Part shown: positions 34,309-43,841 of the stretch, in pieces | Position numbering within the stretch: position 1 is the stretch's first letter | How the letters are laid out: every line of letters begins with the position of its first letter | NCBI GenBank assembly: GCA_913777665.1 | Contig: CAJYTF010000016.1 | Location: forward strand, 1-64,000 | Source of the DNA: an uncultured Myroides sp. | Lineage (GTDB): Bacteria; Bacteroidota; Bacteroidia; Flavobacteriales; Flavobacteriaceae | Length of the DNA stretch: 64,000 bases | Reading direction: 5' to 3' | The notes under the pieces: generated by a model | The model's input: only the letters and a program-made list of their open reading frames with translations | Database searches by the model: none | Told to the model about the DNA's origin: nothing | Program-made: the position numbers and the translations under genes

Positions 34309-36327
34309 ATGGAAAATATATTATTGTCGGCTTTTGATACGGCTCCGTTTTCACAGATAAAAACCACCGATTACGAACCGGCATTCGAAGAAGCAATTAA
34401 GCAGGCAAAAGCAGAAATTCAACAGATTATTACCAATACCGATCCTCCTACTTTTGAAAATACGATTGAAGCTATGTCGTTTTCGGGTATGCAGTTAGAT
34501 CGCATTTCAAACATCTTTTTTAATTTGAATTCGGCAGAAACTAACGAAGAATTACAGAAAATCGCACAGATTGTTGCTCCAAAACTATCGGCTTTTGGAA
34601 ACGATATTTCGCTAAATCCAGATTTATTCAAACGCGTGAAACAGGTGTTCGATACTGTTGATAAATCTACTTTAACTACCGAACAAATTACGTTGTTAGA
34701 CAAAACTTATAAAGGATTTGTGCGTAATGGCGCCTTGTTAAACGACGATCAAAAGGCAGAATTACGTGAGATTGATGCGCAATTATCGGTTCTATCGTTA
34801 CAATTTAACGAGAATGTTTTGGCTGAAACCAATGCGTATCAACTACACATTACCAACGAAGAAGATTTAGCCGGATTACCCGATGGTGTGATTGAAGCTG
34901 CTAAAAATCTTGCGGAACAACAAGAAAAACAAGGTTGGATTTTCACTTTAGATTATCCAAGTTACTTGCCGTTTGTAACCTATGCCAAAAACCGTGAATT
35001 GCGTAAAGAAATTGCTATTGCAAATGGTAAAAAAGGCTTTCAAAATAACGATTACAACAATGAACAAATTGTGCTTAAAATTGTAAAATTGCGTAACCAG
35101 CGTGCACAATTGTTGGGTTATAAAAATCATGCAGCGTTTGTATTAGAAGAACGTATGGCGCAAAATCCTGAGAAAGTATTGTCTTTTTTAAATGATTTAT
35201 TGGTAAAAGCAAAACCCGCTGCCCAAAAAGAATTCGAAGAGTTGACGGCTTACGCTAAAAAATTGGATGGAATTGATCGATTAGAAAAATGGGACGGAAG
35301 TTATTACAGTGAAAAATTGAAACAGGAACGTTTTAATTTAGATGATGAAGCCTTGAAACCTTATTTTAAACTGGAAAATGTTTTGAACGGAGCTTTTACC
35401 GTTGCCGAAAAATTGTTTGGTTTGCATTTTACCGAAGTTTTCACGGTTGATAAATACCACGCCGATGTACAAACTTTTGATGTAACCAACGATAACGGTG
35501 AAAAAATTGCGTTGTTATATACCGACTTTTTCCCAAGAAAAGGTAAACGCAATGGTGCGTGGATGACATCGTTTAAATCGCAATGGATTAAAAATGGCGT
35601 TCACGAACGTCCGCATATTTCCATTGTATGCAACTTCACCCCTCCTACCCAATCAAAACCGTCGTTGCTAACTTTTAAAGAAGTTACTACCTTGTTTCAC
35701 GAATTCGGTCATGCCTTACACGGAATGTTAGCAAACACAACATATCCGTCGTTATCGGGAACATCGGTTTATTGGGATTTTGTAGAATTACCGAGTCAGA
35801 TTATGGAAAACTGGGTGTATCAGCCTGAAACATTAGCGTTGTTTGCAAAACATTACAAAACCGGCGAAACCATTCCGCAACAATACATTGATAAAATTAA
35901 AGAAAGTGCCAACTTTTTAGAAGGAATGGCAACTTTGCGTCAGTTGAGTTTTGGTTTGTTGGATATGGCTTGGCATTCGGAAAATCCTTCAGAAATTAAA
36001 GATTTAAAATCGTTTGAAAACAAACAGTTCGAAACCACTAAATTGTATCCTGATGTTGCCGAAAATGTTATGAGTACTGCTTTTTCGCACATTTTTGCTG
36101 GTGGATACGCCGCAGGATATTATTCTTACAAATGGGCAGAAGTTTTAGATGCCGATGCGTTTGATTATTTTGAACAAAACGGAATTTTTAATAAAGAAAT
36201 TGCTACCAAGTTTAAAGATTTTATTTTATCGCAAGGCGGAACAGATCATCCTATGACAATTTACAAAAAATTCCGCGGACAAGAACCATCACCAAATGCA
36301 CTACTAAAACGTGCTGGGTTGATATAA
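34309..36327 (+). CDS. M3 family oligopeptidase / peptidyl-dipeptidase
   Basis: A 672-residue zinc metallopeptidase of the thimet oligopeptidase/Dcp family. Zinc motif HEFGH at 464-468, third ligand Glu in the following helix (FVELPSQIMENW), and the C-terminal FSHIFAGGYAAGYYSY substrate-binding block. No signal peptide, so probably cytoplasmic. It trims peptides, complementing the S46, M17 and other peptidases in the window. Dcp versus OpdA cannot be separated with certainty. Confidence 0.95.
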   Translation: MENILLSAFDTAPFSQIKTTDYEPAFEEAIKQAKAEIQQIITNTDPPTFENTIEAMSFSGMQLDRISNIFFNLNSAETNEELQKIAQIVAPKLSAFGNDISLNPDLFKRVKQVFDTVDKSTLTTEQITLLDKTYKGFVRNGALLNDDQKAELREIDAQLSVLSLQFNENVLAETNAYQLHITNEEDLAGLPDGVIEAAKNLAEQQEKQGWIFTLDYPSYLPFVTYAKNRELRKEIAIANGKKGFQNNDYNNEQIVLKIVKLRNQRAQLLGYKNHAAFVLEERMAQNPEKVLSFLNDLLVKAKPAAQKEFEELTAYAKKLDGIDRLEKWDGSYYSEKLKQERFNLDDEALKPYFKLENVLNGAFTVAEKLFGLHFTEVFTVDKYHADVQTFDVTNDNGEKIALLYTDFFPRKGKRNGAWMTSFKSQWIKNGVHERPHISIVCNFTPPTQSKPSLLTFKEVTTLFHEFGHALHGMLANTTYPSLSGTSVYWDFVELPSQIMENWVYQPETLALFAKHYKTGETIPQQYIDKIKESANFLEGMATLRQLSFGLLDMAWHSENPSEIKDLKSFENKQFETTKLYPDVAENVMSTAFSHIFAGGYAAGYYSYKWAEVLDADAFDYFEQNGIFNKEIATKFKDFILSQGGTDHPMTIYKKFRGQEPSPNALLKRAGLI

Positions 36328-36335
36328 CAAAACTC

Positions 36336-36409
36336 ATGCGCAAGAGTTACCCAACTCTTAAGCAACAGTTGATGAAGTTTTAAGCAAGAGTTAACCAACT
36401 CTTACGCAT
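36336..36409. repeat. Nested palindromic repeat
   Basis: Two copies of CAAGAGTTAxCCAACTCTTA, each a hairpin (AAGAGTT / AACTCTT), in a larger inverted arrangement bounded by ATGCG and CGCAT. Confidence 0.6.
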
Positions 36410-36410
36410 A

Positions 36411-36441
36411 AAAAACAGCAATCGAAATGGTTGCTGTTTTT
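36411..36441 (+). terminator. Intrinsic terminator of M3 peptidase gene
   Basis: Stem AAAAACAGCAA / TTGCTGTTTTT ending in seven T. Confidence 0.85.
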
Positions 36442-36476
36442 TTGTATATTGCTAACTCGTTTTAAGCTAATCAAAA

Positions 36477-37034
36477 ATGAAAAAATTACTTTTGATAATT
36501 ATTATTTCGATTAATTATTCATCAAATAGTCAAACTTATAGTTCTGTAATAAATGATAAGGAAATTTCTGATTTCTTAAATTGGATAACTATTCATGATA
36601 AAAAATACACTGAAGAAAGTTATTTTGAGAGGAAGAAAATATCGAATAAAATTTTAAAATGGCATTTCGAAAATTTTATAAATAATTATGAAGATCCTTA
36701 TGAAAATGAAATGTTTCTTTATCATGAAAAAAATGATTTAGATTTAATATTCAATAAAGACGATCAAGAATTTATTTATAAACAATTTGTAAGCATCAAA
36801 GATTCTATTTGGTATACAAAATTCTCAAAATCAAAGCTACTTTCTAAAAAGAATAAATCAAATAATTATTATGCTTATTCGGTTCCTCTATTTTCTATTG
36901 ATAAGAAAAAAGTTATATTTTATCGTGTTTTTCAGTGTGGAAATGAATGTTCTTATGGAGGATATTACATATATTCCAAGATAAATGAAAACGATTGGAT
37001 ACTGATAAAAAGTATTAATTCTTGGCAAAGTTAA
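36477..37034 (+). CDS. Secreted hypothetical protein (185 aa)
   Basis: Small exported protein with a leader of about 18 residues (ending NSQ) and a charged, aromatic body. A pair of Cys lies in FQCGNECSYGG. No family recognised. Its codon use is even more AT-rich than that of its neighbours, and it is enclosed by two very similar terminators, so it may be a late arrival. Confidence 0.7.
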   Translation: MKKLLLIIIISINYSSNSQTYSSVINDKEISDFLNWITIHDKKYTEESYFERKKISNKILKWHFENFINNYEDPYENEMFLYHEKNDLDLIFNKDDQEFIYKQFVSIKDSIWYTKFSKSKLLSKKNKSNNYYAYSVPLFSIDKKKVIFYRVFQCGNECSYGGYYIYSKINENDWILIKSINSWQS

Positions 37035-37064
37035 AAACAGCAACCTTATCGGTTGCTGTTTTTT
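37033..37064 (+). terminator. Intrinsic terminator overlapping the stop codon
   Basis: Stem AAAAACAGCAACC / GGTTGCTGTTTTT, nearly the same as the terminator at 36411-36441. Confidence 0.85.
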
Positions 37065-37083
37065 ATTGATCCTATTTTTAAAG

Positions 37084-37410
37084 TTATCCTATAAAACTAA
37101 ATTTATCTTCAAACATTTTACCGATAATAGGCAATGGTTTTTTAACTCCATTCGCTGCGTTAATTATTCCAATAACTAACAATACTAAAATAATAATGCT
37201 TGCTACACTTAAAATCATACCTACAATAGGCACTAACATTGTAAGTATATTGGTTGCAATACCAAATAGAAATGACACAATTACCAAACCTAAAGATTGG
37301 CGTAAATGGTACTTTAGTAAATCATCGGCGTTATCTTTTCCGCCAAAGTAAGCTACCAACCATCCTATAATTGTAATATAAGAAATAATTGAAAAAGTTT
37401 TGTTATCCAT
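37084..37410 (-). CDS. DUF4870-type membrane protein
   Basis: A 108-residue protein with three hydrophobic helices and the conserved HLRQSLGL (usually KHHxxQA/RQSL) segment and GIINAANGVKKPLPIIG ending of the Tic20-like/DUF4870 family. Function unknown. Monocistronic, convergent with the secreted protein gene. Confidence 0.8.
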   Translation of the reverse strand: MDNKTFSIISYITIIGWLVAYFGGKDNADDLLKYHLRQSLGLVIVSFLFGIATNILTMLVPIVGMILSVASIIILVLLVIGIINAANGVKKPLPIIGKMFEDKFSFIG

Positions 37411-37483
37411 AATGCAATTTTTAAATAATAAAAATAGAAAAAAGTTTATGAAAAAAAAATTTTACATTATTATCATTTTGTTT

Positions 37484-38761
37484 CTACGCTGCTTCTTTAA
37501 CATCAGCAGGTTCTTCGTTTTTTAAAACTCTTTTAGCAACCTTACCAACGGTTAATCCTTGTACAACAATTGAGAACAGAACTACAATATAGGTAACTTC
37601 TAACAAAACATCTTTAATATCACCAACCGAATTAGGTATGCTCATAACCAACGCAATGGAAACTCCGCCACGAATCCCACCCCAAACCATGGTTGTTAAC
37701 GATCCTTTTGAATAAGTATTTTTTCTTAAAATGGTTGATGCGGGTATAAATATTGCCAACGTTCGCGCTAGTAAACAAATGAATATCGCGATAACGCCTA
37801 ACAATAATTGTTCCTGTAAATCGGGTAACATTAATAGTTCAAACCCGATAAAAAGGAATAAAATGGCGTTTAAAATTTCATCGATCAATTCCCAGAATTT
37901 GCTTAAATAATCGCGTGTGGTTTCGCTCATTGCAGCTGTTTTTCCGAAATTTCCGATAATCAATCCGGCAATAACCATGGCAAGCGGCGATGAAAAATGC
38001 AGTTCTTTCGCTATTAAAAATCCGCCCATTACAATTGACAACGTTATAAGAACCGATACTTTATAATCATCGATCTTTTTCATAACGTTACTTGCTGTAA
38101 ATCCTAAAAGAGCTCCTAATAAAACACCTCCGCCGGCTTCTAACAGAAACAATTTTGAAACAGATCCTAACGAAGCATCAAAATCAACATCGGTCGCCAT
38201 TTTTAACACAACGGCAAACATTACAACGGCAACACCATCGTTAAAAAGCGATTCGCCCGTAATTTTTGTTTCGATCATTTTTGGAACTTTCGCTTCCTTT
38301 AAAATTCCTAAAACAACAATAGGATCGGTAGGTGAAATCAATGTTCCAAACAACAAACAGTATATAAAAGGAATTTCCATGCCTAACATCGGGGCTACGG
38401 TATAGAATAATCCGGCAATAATCAAGGCAGACAGCACCACACTAACAGAGGCATAAGTTAATATGGGCCATTTGTGATCGCGCAGGTCGGAAACGTTAAT
38501 ATGCAGTGCGCCGGCAAACAGTAAAAAGTTTAGCATGGCACCCATTAGAATTTCAGTAAAATCGAATTCCTGAATTAGCATGAAAAATTCTTTGGTTGTT
38601 TCGGGGAAATATTGATCGCCCACTAAACGTATACCCACTGAAACCAACATGGCAATAATCATGATACCGATTGTACCAGGTAATTTTAAAAAACGGACAT
38701 TTAAATAAGCGAAAAACGAGGCAAGTACAATTAAAACTGAAAACGTGTAGTATAATTCCAT
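37484..38761 (-). CDS. Na+/H+ antiporter (CPA1 family)
   Basis: A 425-residue transporter with about 12 membrane helices. The CPA1 signature LISPTDPIVVLGILKEA and the ion-binding ITGESLFNDGVAVVMF pair are intact, followed by WGGIRGGVSIALVMSIP. It exchanges Na+ (or K+) for protons and has only a short cytoplasmic tail. Promoter motif at 38778-38785. Confidence 0.95.
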   Translation of the reverse strand: MELYYTFSVLIVLASFFAYLNVRFLKLPGTIGIMIIAMLVSVGIRLVGDQYFPETTKEFFMLIQEFDFTEILMGAMLNFLLFAGALHINVSDLRDHKWPILTYASVSVVLSALIIAGLFYTVAPMLGMEIPFIYCLLFGTLISPTDPIVVLGILKEAKVPKMIETKITGESLFNDGVAVVMFAVVLKMATDVDFDASLGSVSKLFLLEAGGGVLLGALLGFTASNVMKKIDDYKVSVLITLSIVMGGFLIAKELHFSSPLAMVIAGLIIGNFGKTAAMSETTRDYLSKFWELIDEILNAILFLFIGFELLMLPDLQEQLLLGVIAIFICLLARTLAIFIPASTILRKNTYSKGSLTTMVWGGIRGGVSIALVMSIPNSVGDIKDVLLEVTYIVVLFSIVVQGLTVGKVAKRVLKNEEPADVKEAA

Positions 38762-38777
38762 AAATAAGCGGTTTTTA

Positions 38778-38785
38778 CAAACTTA
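38778..38785 (-). promoter_or_regulatory. -7 promoter element of antiporter gene
   Basis: TAAGTTTG on the minus strand, 16 bases upstream of the ATG. Confidence 0.55.
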
Positions 38786-38811
38786 CAATTTTATTGCCTT
38801 TTTTACCCGCT

Positions 38812-40212
38812 TTAAAAGAACTTAAAGAGTTTTTTTAACAGATTTAGTTTGTTATTTGTATAAGGCGGATACTTTAGTTTATTGTCGTACCAAGTTTTTC
38901 TGTACACCACCGCTTTAGCTTGCGAAAATGCTTTAAAACTGTATTTTCCGTGGTAGTTGCCAAAACCACTGGCTCCGATTCCACCAAAAGGCAGCTTGCT
39001 GTTCACAATATGCGACAAGCAGTCGTTTACGCAGGCACCACCGTATTTGCACTGATTTAACAAGGTTTCAATTTCGGTTTTATCATCACCAAAAACATAG
39101 AATGCTAAAGGTTTATCGTTTTCATGATTGTACGCAACAATCTCGTTAATGTTGTTGTAATTTACAATTGGCAATACAGGTCCGAATATTTCGTGTTGCA
39201 TTACCTCATCGTTCAAATCGTCTATCTTTATAAGCGTTGGCGCAATGTATCGTTTTTTAGAATTGGTTTGTCCGCCAATCAAAACATCGCCCTTTAAAAC
39301 ATATTGTTTAATGCGGTGGTAATGTTGTTCATTGATAATTCGAGCAAAATAAGGCGATGCTTCGGGTTCGTCTCCGTAAAAAGTATCCAGCACTTTTTGC
39401 ATTTCGGCAATAAACTGCTTTTCTACCTTTGGATGGATAAAAATAAAATCGGGTGCAATACAGGTTTGTCCGGCATTTACAAACTTTCCAAAAGCAATGC
39501 GTTTTGCAGCCAACGGAATGTTTGAACTTGGAGTAACGATACAAGGCGATTTTCCGCCCAATTCCAAAACAACGGGCGTTAGATTTTTAGCCGCTGCCTG
39601 ATGCACGATTTTTCCTACCGAAGTACTTCCTGTAAAAAAGATCTTATCGAATTTATGATTTAAAAGCTCGGTTGTTTCTTCCACACCGCCTTCAATCACC
39701 CGAATATATTCGTAACTAAAATATTTGCCGATTAAATTTCCCAATAAAGCTGATGTATTCGGCGCTAATTCAGACGGTTTTAAGACAACACAATTACCTG
39801 CTGCCAATGCCGCCATTAAAGGTTGTAATGCCAACAGCAACGGATAATTCCAAGGCGAAATAACCAAAACTACTCCGTAGGGCTGATACGCCAACGTTTC
39901 CTTCGAAGGAAAATTCAATATGCTTGGAAAAACCCGTTTAGGGTGCATCCACGTTTTTAGATTATTTTTAAAGTATGTTAGCTCTTTTTGCAGCATGCTT
40001 ATTTCGGTAACCAATGTTTCAAAAGCAGGTTTATTAAAATCGGCTTGTAAAGTAGCAATCATTTCGTTTTTATGGTTGTTTAACAACTTTTGAAACTGCT
40101 GTAAACAATCCATTCTGTATTTAAAACTTAACGTTTTGCCCGAATAAAAATAAGTATGTAGGTTTTGTAGATTTTCCAAATCAATTCTTTTTACTGAAAT
40201 TATAAAAATCAA
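38812..40212 (-). CDS. Aldehyde dehydrogenase
   Basis: NAD(P)-dependent aldehyde dehydrogenase of the short class 3 type (466 residues). Catalytic Glu in LELGGKSP and Cys in NAGQTCIAPD; oxyanion and cofactor region VISPWNYPLLLALQPLMAA; C-terminal FGGIGASGFGNYHGK. A hydrophobic C-terminus (KLLKKLFKFF) resembles membrane-associated fatty aldehyde dehydrogenases. The longest frame begins at a TTG; the first few residues are uncertain. Confidence 0.93.
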   Translation of the reverse strand: MIFIISVKRIDLENLQNLHTYFYSGKTLSFKYRMDCLQQFQKLLNNHKNEMIATLQADFNKPAFETLVTEISMLQKELTYFKNNLKTWMHPKRVFPSILNFPSKETLAYQPYGVVLVISPWNYPLLLALQPLMAALAAGNCVVLKPSELAPNTSALLGNLIGKYFSYEYIRVIEGGVEETTELLNHKFDKIFFTGSTSVGKIVHQAAAKNLTPVVLELGGKSPCIVTPSSNIPLAAKRIAFGKFVNAGQTCIAPDFIFIHPKVEKQFIAEMQKVLDTFYGDEPEASPYFARIINEQHYHRIKQYVLKGDVLIGGQTNSKKRYIAPTLIKIDDLNDEVMQHEIFGPVLPIVNYNNINEIVAYNHENDKPLAFYVFGDDKTEIETLLNQCKYGGACVNDCLSHIVNSKLPFGGIGASGFGNYHGKYSFKAFSQAKAVVYRKTWYDNKLKYPPYTNNKLNLLKKLFKFF

Positions 40213-40350
40213 AATTGTTTCATCTAAAATTTATGTGAAACTATTATTAATAAATTATTTTATTTTGAAATATCTGTTTTCGAAAAAAAATATTTCTAAA
40301 ATGTTTTCTATTTTTGATAGAATTAAAATCTTAAAAAAACAAAGCAATCA

Positions 40351-40370
40351 AACTTGCCATAAGGCAAGTT
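40351..40370. other. Hairpin upstream of VOC gene
   Basis: Perfect 8-bp stem AACTTGCC / GGCAAGTT with an ATAA loop. A similar hairpin (GAAACTTGTCG stem) follows the VOC gene at 40904-40930. Confidence 0.6.
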
Positions 40371-40389
40371 CATTTGCTTAGTGGTGTAT

Positions 40390-40397
40390 TAAATTTG
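40390..40397 (+). promoter_or_regulatory. -7 promoter element of VOC gene
   Basis: TAAATTTG, 27 bases upstream of the ATG at 40425. Confidence 0.5.
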
Positions 40398-40424
40398 AAA
40401 ACTAAACTCTAAAAAAATAAAACT

Positions 40425-40868
40425 ATGGCAAAAATTCATGCGTACTTAAACTTTAACGGAAACTGCGAAGAAGCGTTTTTATTTTACGAAAAAGTGTTTA
40501 AATCTCCAAATATTGGAATGCACCGTTTTGGCGATATGCCCGAAAATCCTGAGTTTCCAATGAACGATGAGGATAAACAAAAAATTATGCACACGGCAAT
40601 TATGATTAACGAAAACACGATGGTGATGGGATCGGACTGTTTGGAAAATTTCGGACATAAATTAACGTTAGGCAACAGCACCTATGTAATGTTAGATACC
40701 GATACGGCTGAAGAAGCTAAAGAACTTTATGCTGCTTTATCTGAAAACGCCATGAACATTGAAATGGAATTAGGCGAGCAGTTTTGGGCAGAATTATATG
40801 CATCGTTCCAAGACAAATTTGGTATTTGGTGGATGGTTCATTTTGAAGGAAATAAAAGAATGGGATAA
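40425..40868 (+). CDS. VOC superfamily protein (PhnB-like)
   Basis: A 147-residue glyoxalase/bleomycin-resistance fold protein of the PhnB-type: AYLNFNGNCEEAFLFYEKVF at the start, MHTAIMINENTMVMGSD in the middle and WAELYASFQDKFGIWWMVHF at the end. Members bind divalent metal in some cases; the exact role of this one is unknown. It commonly lies next to START-domain proteins, as it does here. Confidence 0.9.
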   Translation: MAKIHAYLNFNGNCEEAFLFYEKVFKSPNIGMHRFGDMPENPEFPMNDEDKQKIMHTAIMINENTMVMGSDCLENFGHKLTLGNSTYVMLDTDTAEEAKELYAALSENAMNIEMELGEQFWAELYASFQDKFGIWWMVHFEGNKRMG

Positions 40869-40903
40869 TCAATCCTTACTTTAAACTCAACAGAAATTAT
40901 CAG

Positions 40904-40930
40904 GAAACTTGTCGGTAATCGGCAAGTTTC
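40904..40930 (+). terminator. Terminator hairpin of VOC gene
   Basis: An 11-bp stem GAAACTTGTCG / CGGCAAGTTTC with one G-T pair, 35 bases after the stop, followed by ATTTAT. Confidence 0.65.
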
Positions 40931-40955
40931 ATTTATAAACATAAAAATTTGTATT

Positions 40956-41477
40956 ATGAAATTTTTAAAATACGCTCTTTTCACCATTTTGGGTTTGATC
41001 GTTTTAGCACTTGTTGTTGCAGCCTTTGTACCTAAAACATTTCATGCAGAAGGTTCGGCGGTTATCAACAAACCTAATGCCGACGTTTTCAACTATGTAA
41101 AACACATTAAAAATCAGGAGAATTTTGGTGTTTGGTTTGAACAAGATCCGAACATTATAAAAACTTCAGAAGGAACAGACGGAACCGAAGGTTTTAAATA
41201 CAGCTGGAAAAGCGAAGAAGTTGGAAACGGATCGCAGGTAATCACAAAAATTACCGAAGGCAGCCGTGTAGATATCGATTTGTTTTTAATGGATAGCACC
41301 GAACCTGCAAAATCGTTTTTTACAACCGAAGCTGTTAGTGAAAACCAAACCAAAGTCCACTGGGTGGTTGATGGCGAAATGCCTTATCCGTTTAACTTAA
41401 TGGGACTTGTTTACGATATGAACAAAGATTTTGAACAAGGAACCGCAAATTTAAAAGCCGTTTTAGAAAAGCAGTAA
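40956..41477 (+). CDS. SRPBCC (START-like) protein, membrane anchored
   Basis: A 173-residue polyketide-cyclase/dehydrase-type protein with an N-terminal membrane helix (about 4-26) and a START-like ligand-binding fold (about 32-172; AEGSAVINKPNADVFNYVKH, KVHWVVDGEMPYPFNLMGL). Ligand unknown. It is separated from the VOC gene by a terminator hairpin. Confidence 0.88.
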   Translation: MKFLKYALFTILGLIVLALVVAAFVPKTFHAEGSAVINKPNADVFNYVKHIKNQENFGVWFEQDPNIIKTSEGTDGTEGFKYSWKSEEVGNGSQVITKITEGSRVDIDLFLMDSTEPAKSFFTTEAVSENQTKVHWVVDGEMPYPFNLMGLVYDMNKDFEQGTANLKAVLEKQ

Positions 41478-41541
41478 GCCCAATCTGCTTAAATTAACAG
41501 TAGAATATCTTAAAAATTAGCCAGGTACTCATTTATCTTAT

Positions 41542-41565
41542 TATTTTTGTGCATTATTATATTTG
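41542..41565 (+). promoter_or_regulatory. Two overlapping -7 promoter elements
   Basis: TATTTTTG at 41542-41549 and TATATTTG at 41558-41565, both matching TAnnTTTG. The second ends one base before the ATG at 41567, so only the first can drive a transcript that includes that start; the first also overlaps the GTG at 41549, ruling that codon out. Confidence 0.55.
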
Positions 41566-41566
41566 T

Positions 41567-43159
41567 ATGAAACTGAAAGTAAATAAATACCTGGCTTTTA
41601 TAGCACTAGCCTCTTTATCTTTAATATCGTGTGCAGGGCAACAGCAGCAAAAACCTACAAAAGTTACGGTTGTAAAAAAATCTGAAACAGAACCGGTAAC
41701 AAAAACACCGCAGCCTATTGAACATCCAGAAATAACTAATGATTTAAAGATTAATTTACCCGAAGTTAAACGCGAATTTCGTGCGGCATGGATTGCCACC
41801 GTTGCCAACATCAACTGGCCAAGCAGCAAAAATCTATCTACAGAAGAACAAAAAAACGAAGCTACTAAATTGCTAGATTTACTACAAGATGCCAATTTTA
41901 ATGCAGTCATTTTTCAGGTTCGTCCGGCTGCCGATGCTTTGTACAAAAGTAATTACGAACCTTGGTCGTACTATTTAACCGGCGAAACAGGTAAAGCACC
42001 TTCTCCTTATTACGATCCATTAGAATTTTGGATAGAAGAAGCTCACAAACGCGGCATGGAACTGCATGTTTGGCTAAATCCTTATCGTGCGCATCATTTA
42101 AGCGGTGGATCGGTTAGCAGTGAATCAATGGTTAAAAAATCGCCAAGTAATATCGTAAAACTTAAAAACGGTATGTATTGGTTTGATCCTGCAAGCATAA
42201 AAACACAAGATCACGTTTCAAATGTGGTAAAAGATATTGTTTCGCGTTACGATATTGATGCAGTGCATTTCGATGATTATTTTTATCCGTATGCATCGTA
42301 CAATGGTGGTGCCGATTTTCCTGACACTGCTTCGTGGAATACTTACAAAAATGCCGATGGATCACTATCAAGAGCCGATTGGCGTAGAGATCACGTTAAT
42401 AAATTCATAGAGCGAATCAATAAAGAAATCAAGCAAGAAAAACCGTACGTTAAATTTGGTATCAGTCCGTTTGGAATCTGGAAATCGGGTTATCCTTCGG
42501 GCGTTGTAGGATCTTCTCAATACGATGAATTATATGCCGATGCCAAATTATGGTTGAACAAAGGCTGGGTTGATTATTTTTCGCCTCAATTATACTGGCC
42601 GATCAATTCACAACGACAAAATTTTCAGGATTTATTGGAATGGTGGCAGGATGAAAACACTATGAACCGACATTTATGGCCAGGGCTGAACACTGTGGAA
42701 GTAAAAGCCGCAAACAGATCTACCGAAATTGTAAATCAGATAAAAATTACTTCAAACGTTTTAAGCAAGAATAGTGTTGGCGCGATCCATTACAGTGTGG
42801 CGGGTTTAACTAATAACAGCGAGATGATTCCGGCATTAAAAAATGGTCCGTATAAAGAAAAAGCGTTGATACCATTGAGTCCATGGATGAAAGTCAGTAA
42901 AATTGCAACTCCGTCCTTAATCGTAAGTAATGATAATTCTTCTATAAACGTAAATTGGTCAAACAGTAAATTGAACGATGCTTTTCAGTGGGTTTTGTAC
43001 ACGCGTTACGATAATGAATGGCAGGTGGAGATCCTTCCGAAAAATCAGTTGACTAAAAGCGTTGCTCGTTCTAAAAACGGAAAGAATTGTAACACTGTAG
43101 CTTTAAAGTCAATTGACCGATTAGGTAACGAAAGCGATTACGCAGCCAAAAAAATATAA
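41567..43159 (+). CDS. GH10-like (DUF187/YngK) lipoprotein glycosidase
   Basis: A 530-residue lipoprotein (lipobox LISC) of the DUF187/GHL10 family. A TIM-barrel of about 320 residues (~60-410) starts with EFRAAWIATVANINWPS and includes the GMELHVWLNPYRAH strand, DAVHFDDYFYPY and FGISPFGIWKSGYP; a beta-sandwich of about 90 residues ends the protein. The family acts on cell-wall or envelope glycans; the substrate here is unknown. The ATG at 41567 is chosen because a promoter element overlaps the longer GTG start. Confidence 0.92.
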   Translation: MKLKVNKYLAFIALASLSLISCAGQQQQKPTKVTVVKKSETEPVTKTPQPIEHPEITNDLKINLPEVKREFRAAWIATVANINWPSSKNLSTEEQKNEATKLLDLLQDANFNAVIFQVRPAADALYKSNYEPWSYYLTGETGKAPSPYYDPLEFWIEEAHKRGMELHVWLNPYRAHHLSGGSVSSESMVKKSPSNIVKLKNGMYWFDPASIKTQDHVSNVVKDIVSRYDIDAVHFDDYFYPYASYNGGADFPDTASWNTYKNADGSLSRADWRRDHVNKFIERINKEIKQEKPYVKFGISPFGIWKSGYPSGVVGSSQYDELYADAKLWLNKGWVDYFSPQLYWPINSQRQNFQDLLEWWQDENTMNRHLWPGLNTVEVKAANRSTEIVNQIKITSNVLSKNSVGAIHYSVAGLTNNSEMIPALKNGPYKEKALIPLSPWMKVSKIATPSLIVSNDNSSINVNWSNSKLNDAFQWVLYTRYDNEWQVEILPKNQLTKSVARSKNGKNCNTVALKSIDRLGNESDYAAKKI

Positions 43160-43162
43160 GCA

Positions 43163-43705
43163 ATGAAAACGTATGTTGTGCTTTTACGCGGTGTAAATGT
43201 ATCCGGCAAAAACATTATTAAAATGGCGGTTCTTAAGACTGTTTTGATTGATAATGGCTTTAAAAATGTTACAACCTATATACAAAGCGGAAATATTATT
43301 TTAAGTTCTGATTTTGAAAAAGATGCAGTTGCAACGAAAGTTCAACAGCTTATTTACGATCATTTTCAGTTACAGATTGCTGTTTTTTGTTTGGATCTTC
43401 AGGAAATGGAAACCGCTTTAAAGAACAATCCGTTTACAGAGAACATCGAACCAAATAAATTGTTTTTTACTTTTTTGAAGGAAGAACCTGCTGTTGATTT
43501 ACTAGCTGATTTAGAAAAAATCGATTTTGCTACCGATCAGTTTAAGGTCATTGATAAAGTGCTGTATTTTTATCTGCCAAAAGGTATGGCAAATTCTAAA
43601 CTAAACAATAATTTCTTCGAGAAAAAGCTAAAAGTAACAGCAACAGGTAGAAATTTAAACACCATTCACAAATTGATAGATCTGGCTAAAAACAACAACA
43701 ATTAG
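43163..43705 (+). CDS. DUF1697 protein
   Basis: A 180-residue DUF1697 family protein: VVLLRGVNVSGKNIIKMAVL at the N-terminus, TYIQSGNIILSS and the ATGRNLNTI near the end. Cytoplasmic, function unknown. It starts 3 bases after the glycosidase stop and so is probably cotranscribed. Confidence 0.92.
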   Translation: MKTYVVLLRGVNVSGKNIIKMAVLKTVLIDNGFKNVTTYIQSGNIILSSDFEKDAVATKVQQLIYDHFQLQIAVFCLDLQEMETALKNNPFTENIEPNKLFFTFLKEEPAVDLLADLEKIDFATDQFKVIDKVLYFYLPKGMANSKLNNNFFEKKLKVTATGRNLNTIHKLIDLAKNNNN

Positions 43706-43841
43706 CCGTATTTTGTGTATATCATACTCAAAATGTATATATCTATTTAGTTATTAATTGTCAAAAAGTCTGTATTCAGGCAGGTTTTGGCTTTGGCATT
43801 TTTATTGAACAATATATTTTACAATTATAAATTTTAAAGTT

